From the NCBI GenBank assembly GCA_030247885.1, contig JAPDRO010000027.1, positions 310,001-374,000 of the forward strand: DNA of 64,000 nucleotides. The letters run 5' to 3'. This stretch comes from Taxawa tesnikishii (nom. ined.). Lineage: Eukaryota; Ascomycota; Dothideomycetes; Dothideales. Each line of letters opens with the position of its first letter. Positions within the stretch are counted from its first letter, which is position 1. The position numbers were made by a program, and so were the translations under genes. The notes under the pieces were generated by a model. That model was not told the DNA's origin. It did not search any database and was given only the letters and a program-made list of their open reading frames with translations. Below, piece after piece: positions 25,840 to 37,721 of this stretch.

Positions 25840-26237
25840 GCCGAATTGGGCCTCGAAGCCTGTTAGCGCATCGAAGGAGCGGTAAAGTACTTGCGCGTAC
25901 CTGTCTTATCAAAGTGGACTGCATTGTGGCTGGGTGTGTTTGGTGTGGATGAGCAGAGGGCGTCACTATGCGAGCTCAACTCCCAGTTCGAAGAAGCAGC
26001 CGCCAAGCCTCGGGTTAGTCAGCAAACAGTAGTGGCCCTCCATTGTCCAAGGGTTCAAGTGCATCTCAAGTGCAACCCAAAAACGACAAGCTTGATCATT
26101 AGCACACCAAGAGGAAGGAAACACGTTGGCGCAAGTAACCCTCCGGAAAGGATGGCTTAGGGCCACTCAACCGAACGACTCCCACACAGGATGTCCAGAC
26201 GCACACCAGCAGTGAACCAGCGGTGATACCAGGGGCT
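25840..26237. promoter_or_regulatory. Divergent promoter region between QCR10 and TRS130
   Basis: Just under 400 bases between opposite starts, so both promoters must be compact. No further gene and no specific binding site were recognised. Confidence 0.4.
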
Positions 26238-29200
26238 ATGGACGACTCAGCTAGTTCCAAGGTTACGGTGGAATACCACGACCCTTCGGGTGTTTTTCCG
26301 CTGATATCCCGCGACCTTGCTGCCAGGCTGCCCTTACGGAATCTGAATTGGAAATCACCGATAAGGCCACTTCGCTCAATTGGCGCATTGCACGTTGAAT
26401 TTGTTCCAGATGCCGTGAGCGAAGCGAATCCGTCTTCACCGGTTGATAGAAGGTTGCAGCGCGTCGACTCATATGGCCCGAGACCGACATCCACACCGCC
26501 AGCAGGAGGAGATACAGCAGCAAGAGAACGAAGACACCAGATACCTGGCCTGCAACAAACACCGTACCTGAAGCTCTACATCCTCAGGTGTGACGACAAG
26601 GACACGTACAAGGCGGCCTCGCGCCAGTTGTTGCGCGACTGGGTTCGAAAGAATGCGCCTGAGACGCAGAGCAACCCTGCAGTCAACAAGCTGGACCACC
26701 ATGACGCTTTCGAATGGCTTATTCTGCATGTGGTTATACCAGATACAGTAGCTGCCAGCGAACCGCGCTGGACTGCGGCCTCAAGGAAAGATCCAGATGA
26801 ACTCGTCGAAAGACCACAAAGCATAACCAAATGGCCAGGCAAGAGCACACGAACGGTTCTCGACAAGATTAGGGCGGACTTCAACCCAACCAGTAAATCG
26901 GCCCCGGAGAGAGTGGCTCAACTGCGTCTACAGAAGAACGCCGTGCCTCCACAGCTTTTGCCCAAGACGCCCGTGGCCTCCCTTATAGCGAAAGCCCGCA
27001 AGAACAGGAGAATGCATGGCAGGATCTCATCTCCAAGTTCAAGACGCTGATTCTCATGTCGTTTGATTTGCGAGTCTCCCAATACGAGGATGACATCCGC
27101 GAAAAGGACCTGCAAAGGACCTTGCCAGGGTGGAACTTCTGCACGTTCTTCGTTCTCAAAGAAGGTCTGGCAAAAGGATTCGAGAGCGTTGGTTTGGTTG
27201 AAGATGCGCTTGCCATTTACGATGAACTCTCCGTCGGATTAGACGCTGCTATGCGCGACTATACGCCTGGTAACACGCTTGCAGACAACGTTAGTATGGT
27301 TCGGAAAGAGATTGACAGACTCTTCCAAGGCAGATTAGACGATGGCACGATCGAGCAGATGGCGCAGACACTGCGCGAATTCCTGGATAAGCCTCTTGAT
27401 CTGAGACAGCAAGAGTACCGTGAGGCAATCGTTTCAAGCCAAATCTCTTTGTTTGACTTTCAATGCTATATCTTCGCACGGCAGAAGGCGCTTCTGCTAC
27501 GCCTAGGAAACGTCGACAAGTTGCGCTCCGGCTTGAATGATGTCACCAAGCAGACGCTGCAGGTTCAACCAACAAGGCAATCTGCAGGCTCGCACGTAGA
27601 CGATGAACTCGCGTACATTGCTGGAGCATGCAATCGTGCGTCGGTCTTCGCAACCGCCAATGCTCGTATCCTCAAGAACGAGCTCACCGCCGGGTACGAG
27701 AAACCGGCAGTCTATCACCCAGTAGATACCTTTGTTGATAGCTTTGTAGGTTTATTAATGAATTCTCCTCTCAATTCCCCGACTTCAGTGACACAGTCTC
27801 ATCTTCATGGCGCTCTTCTATTGCCCAGCAAATGCTTGATGAGACGGCATCACCCCGTTTGCCCACTGTTCCCGGACCAGTTGATCTCGCTTCGTATCAC
27901 AGGCAAACCGGTGTCGGAGCTGCTGCCCGAAGAGAAACTGGCGGCTTCAACTTCGGTCAGGGTGCAAATCAACATCCAGCTCGTACCAGCTCTCTGCGGG
28001 ACCCCTTGGAGAGCGTCCCCCAATCGTCGCAGCCCAAGACAACAGGAGAGAGCAGATCAGGCCTCGCGGAACTTGCGGCCAGTCGCGCTGAGTTGTACAT
28101 GGTGCAGAGGAGGATCATCGAGACAATGGCGAAGAAGAAGGGCTGGCTGGCCGGTTGGGCTGCAGTCACCGATGCGAGAACTATGCAGGACGTTGATCTG
28201 CGCCGTGACGAAGAGGCCGGAGAAGAAGCTAAGCCGAACGATACCGACAAGCGGAAATCGGATACGATGTCGAAGTACGTTCTGAACGAACGCACACAGT
28301 CAGCATTAAGTTCCTTCGAGAACTTCCAGACAGCGCACGAGGTACGTCACGCTCCCAGTTGGACTATGGCGAATACAAGCTAATTGCCTGTAGCAACTGA
28401 GTGATTTAGCTGTACGCCACTACATTGCTGCTGGAAGAACTGCGTTTGCGGAGACTGCAATGAGTGACATTGCAATGCTCAAATTGTCGGGTCGACCAAA
28501 CCATTTCTACATGAGGGTAAACGCTGACAATTTCCAGTCAAATGGGAGATTACGCGAATGCCGCGTCGTACTTTCAGCGAGCATTGCCTCAGCACGCGCA
28601 AGGGAAACGGTCGTTCATCCAAGCTGAGATGCTCCGCGTATATGCGCAGTGCCTGAAGGAGTTGCATCGCAGAGACGAGTTCGTGCGAGTAACGCTCAGT
28701 CTCGTCAGCAAGGTTGTCTCTAGCCGGAGATCACGGAGATTGCCAGCGGTTCGCTTTCCCTCGCCGTCTGGCTGGTTTGATGAGGAAGATCTGGATGTTC
28801 GAGGATATCTACCGGATCTGGTAGCGTTCTCGGATGAATTGCCTTACAACTTTACCACCGCATTGACGGATTTCTTCGCTGATGTCGAAGTCGGCCGCGA
28901 AGTGGTACACAATTCAGATAAGGATGGGTTTAGCATACAGCTTCACTTCCGCCATTTATTAGAAGAGGATTTATCACTAGACCGGATCAGGTTACGGTTG
29001 ACGCTTGCACAAGACAGTGCGCAGGAAGTGTGGATGGAGAGCGAAGGCCCTATTGATCTCAAATTTGGGTTGATCAGGTGTTCCTTGCGCTCCAATGTGA
29101 GACTTTTCAAGGCCGCGACAGTTCTCGCTCGAGCTTACAGTTTGGCAGGTCACTACGTTTGGAACATACCTCATCGACAGGTTACTGCTGGAGGCGGAGA

Positions 29201-30928
29201 AGCTGCACTTCGTGCATGAGTTCCAGCCAAAGCCCCAAACTACACCTTTGGGCATCACCAACGCCACCGCTGCTGAGCGCAAAACAACCGCTAGCGGCCC
29301 GTCCATTCTTCTCTATCCCAACCATGAGGCGTTGGACGTCCAGATGTCCCTTGCTCCGGATATACACATCGATCGACCGAGGGCGATATTGGTAAGACTG
29401 GACACTGGTTGGAACGATACCGATCAAGTCAGCCTCCGCTTGCGCGCGGCATCAGCGGGTCTCCGACTGCATACTGCAGATGCGTCGCTTCAAGATGAGC
29501 ATGGGTTGAATATCGACACCTCTACCGCAGGCACGATCAAATTCGACAAGCTTGCATCTGGTACGAAATTCCAGCTATACGTCCCTTACAGCCTCGAGCA
29601 CAATCTTCACCAAGTCACTCTCCGCCTCTCAGCCCACTACGAAACTGTTCATGGGTCCTTCGAATTTCTCTCCACGACCTCTATTCCCGTTGAACTACCG
29701 CTCGACGTTGATGTTCATGACGTCTTCAAAGCCGCAAATCTGTTCTCTAAATTCACCATTCGCACAACCAGCGCACTCCCCTCCTCGTTACAGATGTCCG
29801 GCTTGAGCAATCGCCAGCTTTCGAAGTCAAGCCTATCGTACGACCTGAACCCATGCTGGTGTTCGAGAAACAACCAGCAGGTTTGACATACCAAATCACC
29901 CGTAAAGCTCTTCCAGAGGGTCAGGCACTTCCCAAGAAAGAAGCGGCGCTGTCACTAGTAGTGGCGTACCACTGTATCGATGCCGTTGTTCTAGAACGGC
30001 TGAGGACGAAGTTCACACAAGACTTGGCTAATTCCCCGCATGCGGGCTTAGAGCGGCTTCTGACACCGCTGCTGCTGGAGATGACCCGTCCGTGGATTGT
30101 TAAGGGAGACAACTCTGTAGAGCAGGCTGTGCTGATGGAAGAGATACACATTCCTGGCTACGGGCAGCTTGGCTGGAGTAGTGTGATCGGCAATCTGAAC
30201 GTGGACAAGAGAGACGGGATCATAGAGTGGTTGCAAGGCTGGCACAAGGTACGGCTATTTCCTCTAATGCGCTTTGCGGACAATTCACTAAAAGAACATA
30301 GGAAAGTATCACACTTCCCCTCACGCTTACATCCAACTCCATTCCTGATCCCACAACGGCCCGCCGTATCACCATCTCGGTCGACGTACCCACCATTGAC
30401 GTCGTTCATACCGTTTCGCTCGCCCTCGGTCACACAGACAATACCATACATGACCAAGCCGCAACACGTCTGCCCTCCATAGCAACCGTAGGCCAACCTG
30501 TTCCCGCAACGCTTCGCATCAAGCACACCCGGCGCTGGGCCTCGGCCTCTTCCAAACCGTCCTCGAGTCCTCTCAGTTTCGTCTACGAGATCCAGGACCT
30601 GGAGAACACATGGCTCATAGGCGGACAGCGGCGCGCGGCTTTCTCCGCCATCGAGGACAAGATATTGGAGTTTGGAGTGGTGCTGGTGCCGCTTAAGGCG
30701 GGGGTGAATCTGCTGCCGAGTGTGGATATCCAGGCGCAAAAGAAGGAAGGCTCGGAAGATGTGAGTTGCGAGACGGACTATTTGGAGAGTGGGGAGAGTT
30801 TGTTGGTGAAGGAGGATGTGAGGACCACGACGATTACAGTAGCGGAGGAGACGGCGGGGGCGGCGAGTTGGGCGCAGAGGGCGAGCGTGGAGAGTGGTGG
30901 AACGACGATGTCGAGAGTGGTTGGTTGA
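26238..30928 (+). CDS. TRS130: TRAPP II complex subunit Trs130/TRAPPC10
   Basis: Five exons: 26238-28341, 28394-28485, 28538-29096, 29149-30248 and 30302-30928. The start resembles fungal Trs130: SKVTVEYHDPSGVFPLISRD and LPLRNLNWKSPIRPLRSI. Other blocks are YLKLYILRCDDKDTYK, ENAWQDLISKFKTLILMSFD, LPGWNFCTFFVLKEGLAKGF, YAQCLKELHRRDEFV, and a C-terminal beta-sandwich region with KILEFGVVLVPLKAGVNLLP. TRAPPII activates the Rab Ypt31/32 at the late Golgi. The frame breaks three times by one missing base: CCC 26980-26982, a T run at 27743-27753, and CCCC 29778-29781. With these restored, exons 1 and 4 become exact multiples of three (702 and 367 codons) and the protein is about 1494 aa, a normal length. 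Trs130 is essential in yeast, so the breaks are probably errors. The donor at 28486 (GTCGGG) is weak. Confidence 0.92.
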
Positions 30929-31095
30929 TTGGAGGATTGAACATGCGCTAGCTAGCTCGCGCTGGACGTTCAGAGTTAGTTCACTGTCACTGCGGACTAG
31001 GCTCGATGCTTGACTGCTTTACGTGTTTGTTCACAACTGCACTGACCCGACTTCGACCTCTGGTCGTCTTTCTTCTTTTCCTGCTCATCTTCATC

Positions 31096-32382
31096 ATGTT
31101 CGCACGCATCAACTTAGTGAGGGCTTCTTGCAGACACGCTAGACTTTACTCTTCGTTCATGACATCGCTAAACTACTGGACCGAGGTCGCTTACTGCTAA
31201 TCAGCAAGAAGTGAAACGCAGGTACGTGTCAGCTATTGCAGGCTTGAGAGGGATGACGGTGTTTCTTGCATCGAAAGACGGCAGTAGACAGACTTTGCTC
31301 AAGGCTACGAACAGTACGAATGCGGAAGCAACGACAACAGCATTTGAACCCGATGAAGCACTTCAAGTCATCTTTACGACCGACGATTCTTCCAACCTCT
31401 TCTCAGCTCTCAGGCTCCAAGTCAATATCAGAGTAAGAGGGTGCGACTATAGTCCTCGGTCCATCAACTCAAAACACGGTCCCTATTCGGAATCCCAGTG
31501 CCTAGATACTAGCTTCACGATAAGTAAGTAATCACGCACGAATCACAGTACACAATAGCGATGGTAGATATGGACTGGGATGGGAAAGTCTCGACAGATG
31601 CTCACATCTTGGTCAGCATGGACCGTTGCACATTCAGTACATACTTTGGAAACTCTACGATGGATTGAACCGCTGCTATATGGTGCCGGATTGTGAAATC
31701 ACCCCACTCAGATCGGTCAATGGCGCAAAAGCATACTTCGTGTTCAAGAATCAATTTGCGGTGCAACACGACAACCCTGAGGCGAGGGCCGTTGCTGAAA
31801 CCCCAAACAAGTAAGCTCACCATCCAACGGCGCCGCTGCGGAGCCGCTTGTCCAGGCAGGAGATGGAGCAATGGCGTCGCCAGCAACGGAAGGTGGCCCC
31901 GAGCAGCCTCGATGCGTCACCATCATGATGCCGTATACAGTGAGGATGTTCGCTCGCGAGGAACATAACAACATCAGCTCGGAGACGAGAAGAAGCTGAG
32001 AGAGTGTGTACTCCTCATGAGGCCACCGAGAGGGGTTGGTAAGCTTTCGAGGCGAAGCTGGAGTCGTACAAAGCGAGAAGCGCTCATGGTAGTAAACGTT
32101 CAGGGCAGCAGAGCAACGCAAAAGACCTCGGAGGATATGACTGCGGCACCAGCATCAAAGAGGTATATATCTAGGACATCGGGTCATTCAGAAAATGTCT
32201 CGAATCAAGTCCCCGTCACCAGAAGCGATAACGCTGCAGCAACACCTGGGCGGCTTGTGTCCGATTCCGAAGAAGACGAACAGATTGTCAAGATGGGTAT
32301 CGAGAGAAAGGGCTTAGAGATCGGTTTGGCGAAGATGCAGCTGAAGAGGAATGTGGACGGACTCTGGGAGGAAGGGACCTGA
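31096..32382 (+). CDS. Unknown protein with uncertain exon structure
   Basis: Exon 1 (31096-31116, MFARINL) joins exon 2 (31205-31432) through a GTGAGG...TGCTAATCAG intron in frame. Exon 2 reads QEVKRRYVSAIAGLRGMTVF... and exon 3 begins at 31549 after a GTAAGA...CACAG intron (YTIAMVDMDWDGK). Near 31609 one base seems missing; with it the frame gives HIFGQHGPLHIQYILWKLYD and continues to ITPLRSVNGAKAYFVFKNQF. The structure after 31812 is unclear: a frame ending EIGLAKMQLKRNVDGLWEEG at 32382 looks like the C-terminus, and the region between contains protein-like text in more than one frame. There is no signal peptide or domain that I recognise. It may be a lineage-specific gene. A single transcript to 32382 is an inference. 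Confidence 0.45.
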
Positions 32383-32559
32383 TGTTGTGGATTGTTGAGA
32401 AACCTCTGGCGAGAGTTTGGTAGCACTTTCCATATGTTGGAACCGGGAGGGCACGAAAGATTAGGTATAGGCAATGTTCAATCTTAGACATGGACTGAGA
32501 CAGAATCAGATCCTGACAACTCTCTGTTTATATCCGTGTCAGCGTCCTAGCTGATGTTG

Positions 32560-34094
32560 CTAGATCAACGGCGCGATAGGAAACAGCTTGTCGAACAGAT
32601 TGCTCGGATCGTATCTCCCCTTGAGTTTCTGCAAGCGCTCGTAGTTGCTGCCGAAGATGTCCCTACTCTTTTCGTCATACTGATCATAATTTCCATAGAG
32701 CAATACCGCGCCCTTTGCGCCCCTCACGCCCACGCCACCTTCGACCCCCGTCCGGTTTCCGCCCCTCGACTTGCAAGCTCCGCTTTGAACATTTCATTGA
32801 CGTCCCGAGCCCACTGACGGGATTCCGCATCATTCTGCGAGTCCGTCCACATTGGTGCGATCATGCCGTTGAAGTGAGTGCCGCGGTTGGCGAAGCTGCC
32901 GCTGGAGTTCCGGATAACTTGGTGCGGATCGTAGACTTCGAACAGGATCACGCTGCCGGCTCGGTCGGAGTTTGCGGAGGTGAAGGAATCGTAGGAGCGG
33001 AGAATGTCTTGAACGAATGCTGGCTTGATTGGCATGTGAAATGCTGCGCCTTTCATCGATATACGGAGCGCACCGTAGGGCACAGCAAGGATCTGGTTGG
33101 CTTGAGGGTACGGCATCATCTGCAGTTGATGTCAGCATGTGGAACCGACCAGCGTGGGACACACGAACCGCCATGGTGGACGCGACCGGACCAATGTCGA
33201 ACAGCTTGCTAAACACCTTTTTCCCTCCTCCTCAGTGCCGAAATACACAACCGGCACCATAAGCATGACCTCGCCACCTGCAGGAGGCGGCCTCGCGATC
33301 CCAAGTCCACCACCCGCACGTCCAGCGATCTTCGTTCGTCCCTCCTGATCGGGCGTGTACAACTCGTTGACCGCCTCAACGACCCTGTGCATCACGTCTT
33401 CCTTGGGCGAAAACATCAGCATGCCACCCCAGACGTCGCCCTGCTCGAACGCTCTGAATACGAACTCGACCACAACGCCAAAATTCTGTCCCGCGCCGCA
33501 TACGGCCCAGAACAAATCGGCATTCTCGTCCGCGCTGGCAGTGACGATCTCCCCGGAGGCCACAACAATGGTGCAGGATACGAGATTGTCAACTACGAGC
33601 CCGTACTGGCCAGACAACCATCCGTAACCGCCTCCGAGAGTCAGACCACCCACTCCAGTGTCCGCGACTGTCCCACCGACAGTGGCAAGACCGTACTGCG
33701 CGGCTGCACGGTCGACGTCACCCCAGTTTGCACCGCCCTGCACCCGGAGCAACTTCCGCTCTGAGTCGACGGTTACGTTGCGCATGCTTGCATGTAGGTC
33801 GAGGAGTAGACCGCCATCGGTGCTGCTTGCGCCGGCAGTAGAGTGGCCGCCGCCTTTGATGGCGAGGTCGAGCGCTTGTTCGGTGGCATATTTGACGACG
33901 AGGGAAACTTCGTGAACGGTGGTAGGGATCGCCACTACACCGGCTGGTTTAACTGCTGCGGTTGACCAGCGTGAGATGGAGGTTGAGTAGGCCTCGTCTT
34001 CAGCCGTAATTACTCGCGCTTTGGTGCCTGAAAGTATGTGTCTTAGGTCGTCGATATGGGATTGCTTTACTTTCTTGGTGGTGCCGTTTTCCAT
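32560..34094 (-). CDS. FAD-dependent oxidase, berberine-bridge/6-hydroxynicotine-oxidase type
   Basis: Two exons, 34094-33169 and 33119-32560 (49-nt intron, weak GTTCGT donor, GCAG acceptor), about 495 residues. The PCMH-type FAD-binding domain shows IKGGGHSTAGASSTDGGLLL, whose His is the usual 8-alpha-histidyl FAD attachment, then GLATVGGTVADTGVGGLTLG and GGGYGWLSGQYGLVVDN. The second Cys attachment of bicovalent enzymes is absent, so single-point attachment is expected. The BBE domain ends FGSNYERLQKLKGRYDPSNL then FDKLFPIAPLI. One base seems missing at TTTTT 33218-33222 (restored: EGKKVFSKLFDIGP) and at CCCCC 32745-32749 (restored: GVEGGVGVRGAKGAV); both exons then have exact codon lengths (309 and 187). 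No signal peptide is seen, so it is probably intracellular. The substrate is unknown; such enzymes oxidise sugars, alkaloids or aromatic alcohols. Confidence 0.88.
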
Positions 34095-34956
34095 GATGAA
34101 GGTGCAGATAAATGAACAACTAAAAATATGGTTTCAAGACTTGTCTTGGCCAGGCTGGACACCAGGTGAGAGGCATTCTCACATATAAATACATACTCGC
34201 TGAAGCGGGGACCCCAAGGATTGTTGGAGAAATGCCCAGCCGTCAGACCACGGACGATGCGTTGAACAAGGACAAAGATAATACGGTATCTCGCGCGACT
34301 ACAGCGAACCATATTGGGCTGCTGAAGATAAAGGACTTAGAGAACTCCCGTATCACTCTTTGAGCTTGCTCTAAGGGTCTGCTGATCGGATTAATACTTC
34401 TTGAGCAGTGTTGGGGTTCCGGGCCCCCGGCAAAGGAATGGCTGAATCAAGAACACTGAGACCCATGTTTCTATCATCACGTCAGAAGTGATGTTGTTGT
34501 CCACAGCTGTTGGCCTAGACAAATCACTTCCACCATTCTGCATTTGCTCTGGGTTCTATTAGCCTTCTATATCCCCATTCGTGTAGCATGGAGAATACGA
34601 ACCCCTTGTACAAAGCTGCAATTCGTTCCCGCAATACAGCGGAAAATCTCCGCTCCCCGCCATTCGTCCGTTCATCGACCTCTATACAAAGAAGCAAGAA
34701 ACACTTCCTGATGAGATGTAAACACGCGCACGCCATTTCACTACATTGATTTGGTTCAAAGAGGACTCAAGGTCTCAGGATCTGTAATCGTTGCTTCTCG
34801 GGTTGTTACAAGGAGAATGTGACGCAAAATCTACGTCCCACAAAGCAAGGTTACAAGGCAACCACAACCGGGTGGCAAACCGTATATACTTTCCAGCCGG
34901 TCAACCGCAACTCTCCATAATCTCACCAGTGAAATCGTCCAGGCACTCAGACAACA
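34095..34956. promoter_or_regulatory. Divergent promoter region between the FAD oxidase and the RING-YEATS gene
   Basis: About 860 bases with no convincing gene. Some AT-rich parts lie around 34240-34340. It should contain both promoters. No defined motif was recognised. Confidence 0.4.
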
Positions 34957-36158
34957 ATGTCTTCTCACGAGGACACGCCTGGCCCAATGCCGCAAGCCAC
35001 CGTGACTACGCCACAAAAGCGAGCCCATCCATCCGAGGGCACCGACAGTGAGAGCATCAAACGACCGCGATCCGTTGAAGGCTCGCCAACCACAAAAGTG
35101 AGAGAAGAAGAAACAGAAGAAAATATCCTGCACGACGACCTCTGTGCAATCTGCCACCTTCTGCTATACCGTCCCGTGACCACTGTCTGCAACCACACCC
35201 TCTGTGAATCATGCATGCAGCACTGGGCGGACGTCTCTATCAGCTCCGTAATGACTGTCACTCACGTCGACGAGAACCCCGTCCTATTTTCTGCCAATGA
35301 CGTCGAGGCAAAATGTCCGATGTGTCGGACGCAGACCAACGCGAGCCTGAACGCCGCACGGGCCGGCGAGCTGCGAGAGAGGTACCCAAAGACGTATGCG
35401 GAACGGCAGAGAGATGAGGAAGGGGATGCGGAAGGGAACGGGGAAGGCGACAAGGGCACGGTGGAGACGATCACAGTGTACATCGGTAACAAGCACGCGC
35501 TCGTGAGGCCGGCATCTGGGAGTCAGAATCAGCACGATTGGACCTTCTTCGTACGACCAAGCCGGGAGGACATTATTCAAGAGATTCAAATTCTTTTGGT
35601 AGGTAACGACTACCTTCCATCCTCTCGAGGCGATGCCAACTGGTATTGGCTCGGACTATGACAATCGCCGCCCCGCGATCATCGTATCTTCAGTCGTCCA
35701 TTTCCTGCACTGTACCCCTCTGCCCGCTGCTCTGATTATACTGTTTCTTCCTCCTCCCATCCGACGCCGCTCCGCCACCCTTGACCAAACACACTCAAAG
35801 GAAACATCTGATCTTGAATCTCACAGCACCCCACCTTCCGTCCTTCGCGCATAATCCGTACCTCGTCACCCTACTCAATCCGCCGGCTCGGCTGGGGCTA
35901 CTTCACCATCACCGCCCTCGTGGTTCTGAAAAAGGCTACAGCTGGATCTCCGACGACGCACATTCCTCCACGCTCGACGAAACGCAGAATGACAAGCGCG
36001 TCCTTCCGCTCGATTGGCTGCTGGATTTCATCGGGTATGGTGGCAGAGGGAGTATGGGACGGTGTAGGTTGAAGGTCAGGGCGGATCCTTGGGTAGACGA
36101 AGATTGGGTAGATGAAGGGGACGAAGAAGATGAGGATGACGAGGATGACGAGGAGTGA
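34957..36158 (+). CDS. RING-finger protein with a C-terminal YEATS-like domain
   Basis: Exon 1 is 34957-35598 (214 codons) and exon 2 is 35827-36158 (228-nt intron, GTAGGT donor, TCACAG acceptor). The N-terminus has a basic patch (KRPRSVEG). A C3HC4 RING follows: CAICHLLLYRP, CNHTLCESCMQHW and CPMC, suggesting ubiquitin ligase activity. The second half reads WTFFVRPSREDIIQEIQILL joined to HPTFRPSRIIRTSSPYSIRR, LGWGYFTI, GYSWISDD and LPLDWLLDF, the beta-sandwich pattern of YEATS domains, which bind acylated lysines on histones. The tail is very acidic (DEEDEDDEDDEE). One base is missing in AAAAA 35929-35933; with it the YEATS part reads VVLKKGYSWISDD and the protein is about 324 aa. I recall similar RING/YEATS proteins in other ascomycetes, sometimes labelled CrgA-like; the role is unproven. 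Confidence 0.85.
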
Positions 36159-36395
36159 TATGAGATTGAGGAATAACACGCCGTGGACGCGCACTTGGCA
36201 TTTGAACGTTATGTCGCATTCTCGGCGAACAGACTTTCATGCATACCTGGATAAGACGACTGACTGTCGAGGATCATCTTATGGAAGGCGCCATCTTCTG
36301 CCAATCATAATGACCCAAGTTCATGTAAGCTTACTCAAGGTACAACCCGACGGTTCGGAACCCAGATCATCTGCCACGCGGGCGTTGACCGCCAA

Positions 36396-37458
36396 TTAAA
36401 TCTTTGCACGGGTTTTGACGCTATCCATTCGCCTGCCTTCGTCGTCCTGTTCAGCGACCCGGAGGTCTGGGAAATCGACTGGCATGATTCTGCGAGGGGT
36501 TGTACCTGATATCAAGGCGTATTTTGAGAAATCGGTCATTCCAGTGTGTTGCCGGAGAAAGTCCTCATCGAGTTCCAAACAGCCATTGACCACAGACGCA
36601 GGGGCGCGTAGCATTGCAAGGATGGCATCGGAGAAGATGGTTGGCTTGCGAAGTTCTTGTCTGATGGCCGGATCTTTGGTTGCGGCGGAGTCGATCGCTG
36701 CTGCGGGCCAGATCGAGGTAATTGCCATGTCTTTACGGCCTTGTCTCTCAAAATCCATCGCTAGGCCTTTGGTCAAGACGGACATGCCAACTTTGCCCAT
36801 TGCGTAGGCTGTCTTGCCTCTGAAGAACCTGGAGTAGATGGGTGGGCTGACGACAATGATTCTGCCACGCCATGCGTTATTCTTGAAGTGAGGCAGGGCA
36901 GCCTGGATGGTGCCATACAGCCCTTCAGGATTGACACGCTGCATCAGCTGGAAGCGCTTCATCGAAGTCGTTTCAACAGCGCTCCACCAGATAGCGCCGC
37001 TGTTGTAGACAACAACGTCAAGGCGACCGTAGATCTGACATCCCCTTAGCCAGTATTTTATCCCAGCGCGGCGTGTAGAGCATGTACAGACACAGTGGAA
37101 TACAGAAGTTAGCATACCTCGATGACTTTAGAAACCATCCGCTCAATGCTTGCATAATTCCGCACATCGACAGAGATGGCCAGCGCCTCTCCACCAGCCT
37201 CTCGGATCTCTCTTCCCACAGTGCTTACTGTTGACTGGGAAGAGTTCGGGTCCGGTGGGAAAGGGTGGGCTCTGGACGCGTCCGATGTGCTTTTGGCAGC
37301 AACAGCGACTGTACCACAATACGGTCAGCACGCCGCCCTTCGCACAAAGAACGGTTAACCATGCCGGCGAATCCACTCCTGGCTAGGTCGATAGCGACCT
37401 GCCTGCCTATGCCACGCGAAGCCCCAACAACGAGGGCAACCTCCTTTTGCTCGGTCAT
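36396..37458 (-). CDS. Short-chain dehydrogenase/reductase, HSDL2-like
   Basis: Three exons, about 37458-37360, 37308-37118 and 37034-36396. The last intron is clean (GTATGC donor, GTCAG acceptor). The Rossmann motif is VVGASRGIGRQVA; the family NAG-like motif is YNSGAIWW; the catalytic Ser and YxxxK appear in IIVVSPP and YAMGKVGMSVL. Length is about 307-309 aa. The first junction is odd: the frame fits either a GC-AG intron starting GCATGG at 37364 or a GTTAAC donor at 37359 with one missing G. The protein ends RAKI, which resembles but does not match a canonical peroxisomal PTS1 signal. It lies next to, and in the same direction as, the MFS transporter gene, and near a dienelactone hydrolase and a second SDR, suggesting a shared catabolic pathway. 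The substrate is unknown. Confidence 0.85.
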
Positions 37459-37721
37459 TGCAGCTGTTCCTCGGAATTGAACAGATTCCCAACGAGGCCA
37501 ATTTTCGTCAGGCGGTCGACATATATAGCTTATGCCACAACAAGACTGAATCGCGCCCGAAGGTGGACATCTTTGTGCGAAACCGAGGTGATGATACGAA
37601 AGAGTTAAGGCATCGTGATTAGTGATAAACGAGTCGAGCTCGGTCGAAGCCGATGGCACCAAGCACCCCGCCTTTCGCGTCATTGGCCCGGCAGAGGTTC
37701 GTTTCCGAGCTTCTTGCTTCT

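Noticed and set aside
25840-25925. Extra 5' exon for QCR10 beginning MQSTLIRQ
   Set aside because: The intron phases do not match the conserved frame, and the start at 25839 gives a protein of normal length.
26238-30928. Reading the TRS130 region as several small separate genes
   Set aside because: The pieces are consecutive parts of one TRAPPC10-like protein and fit exactly after one-base corrections and four normal introns.
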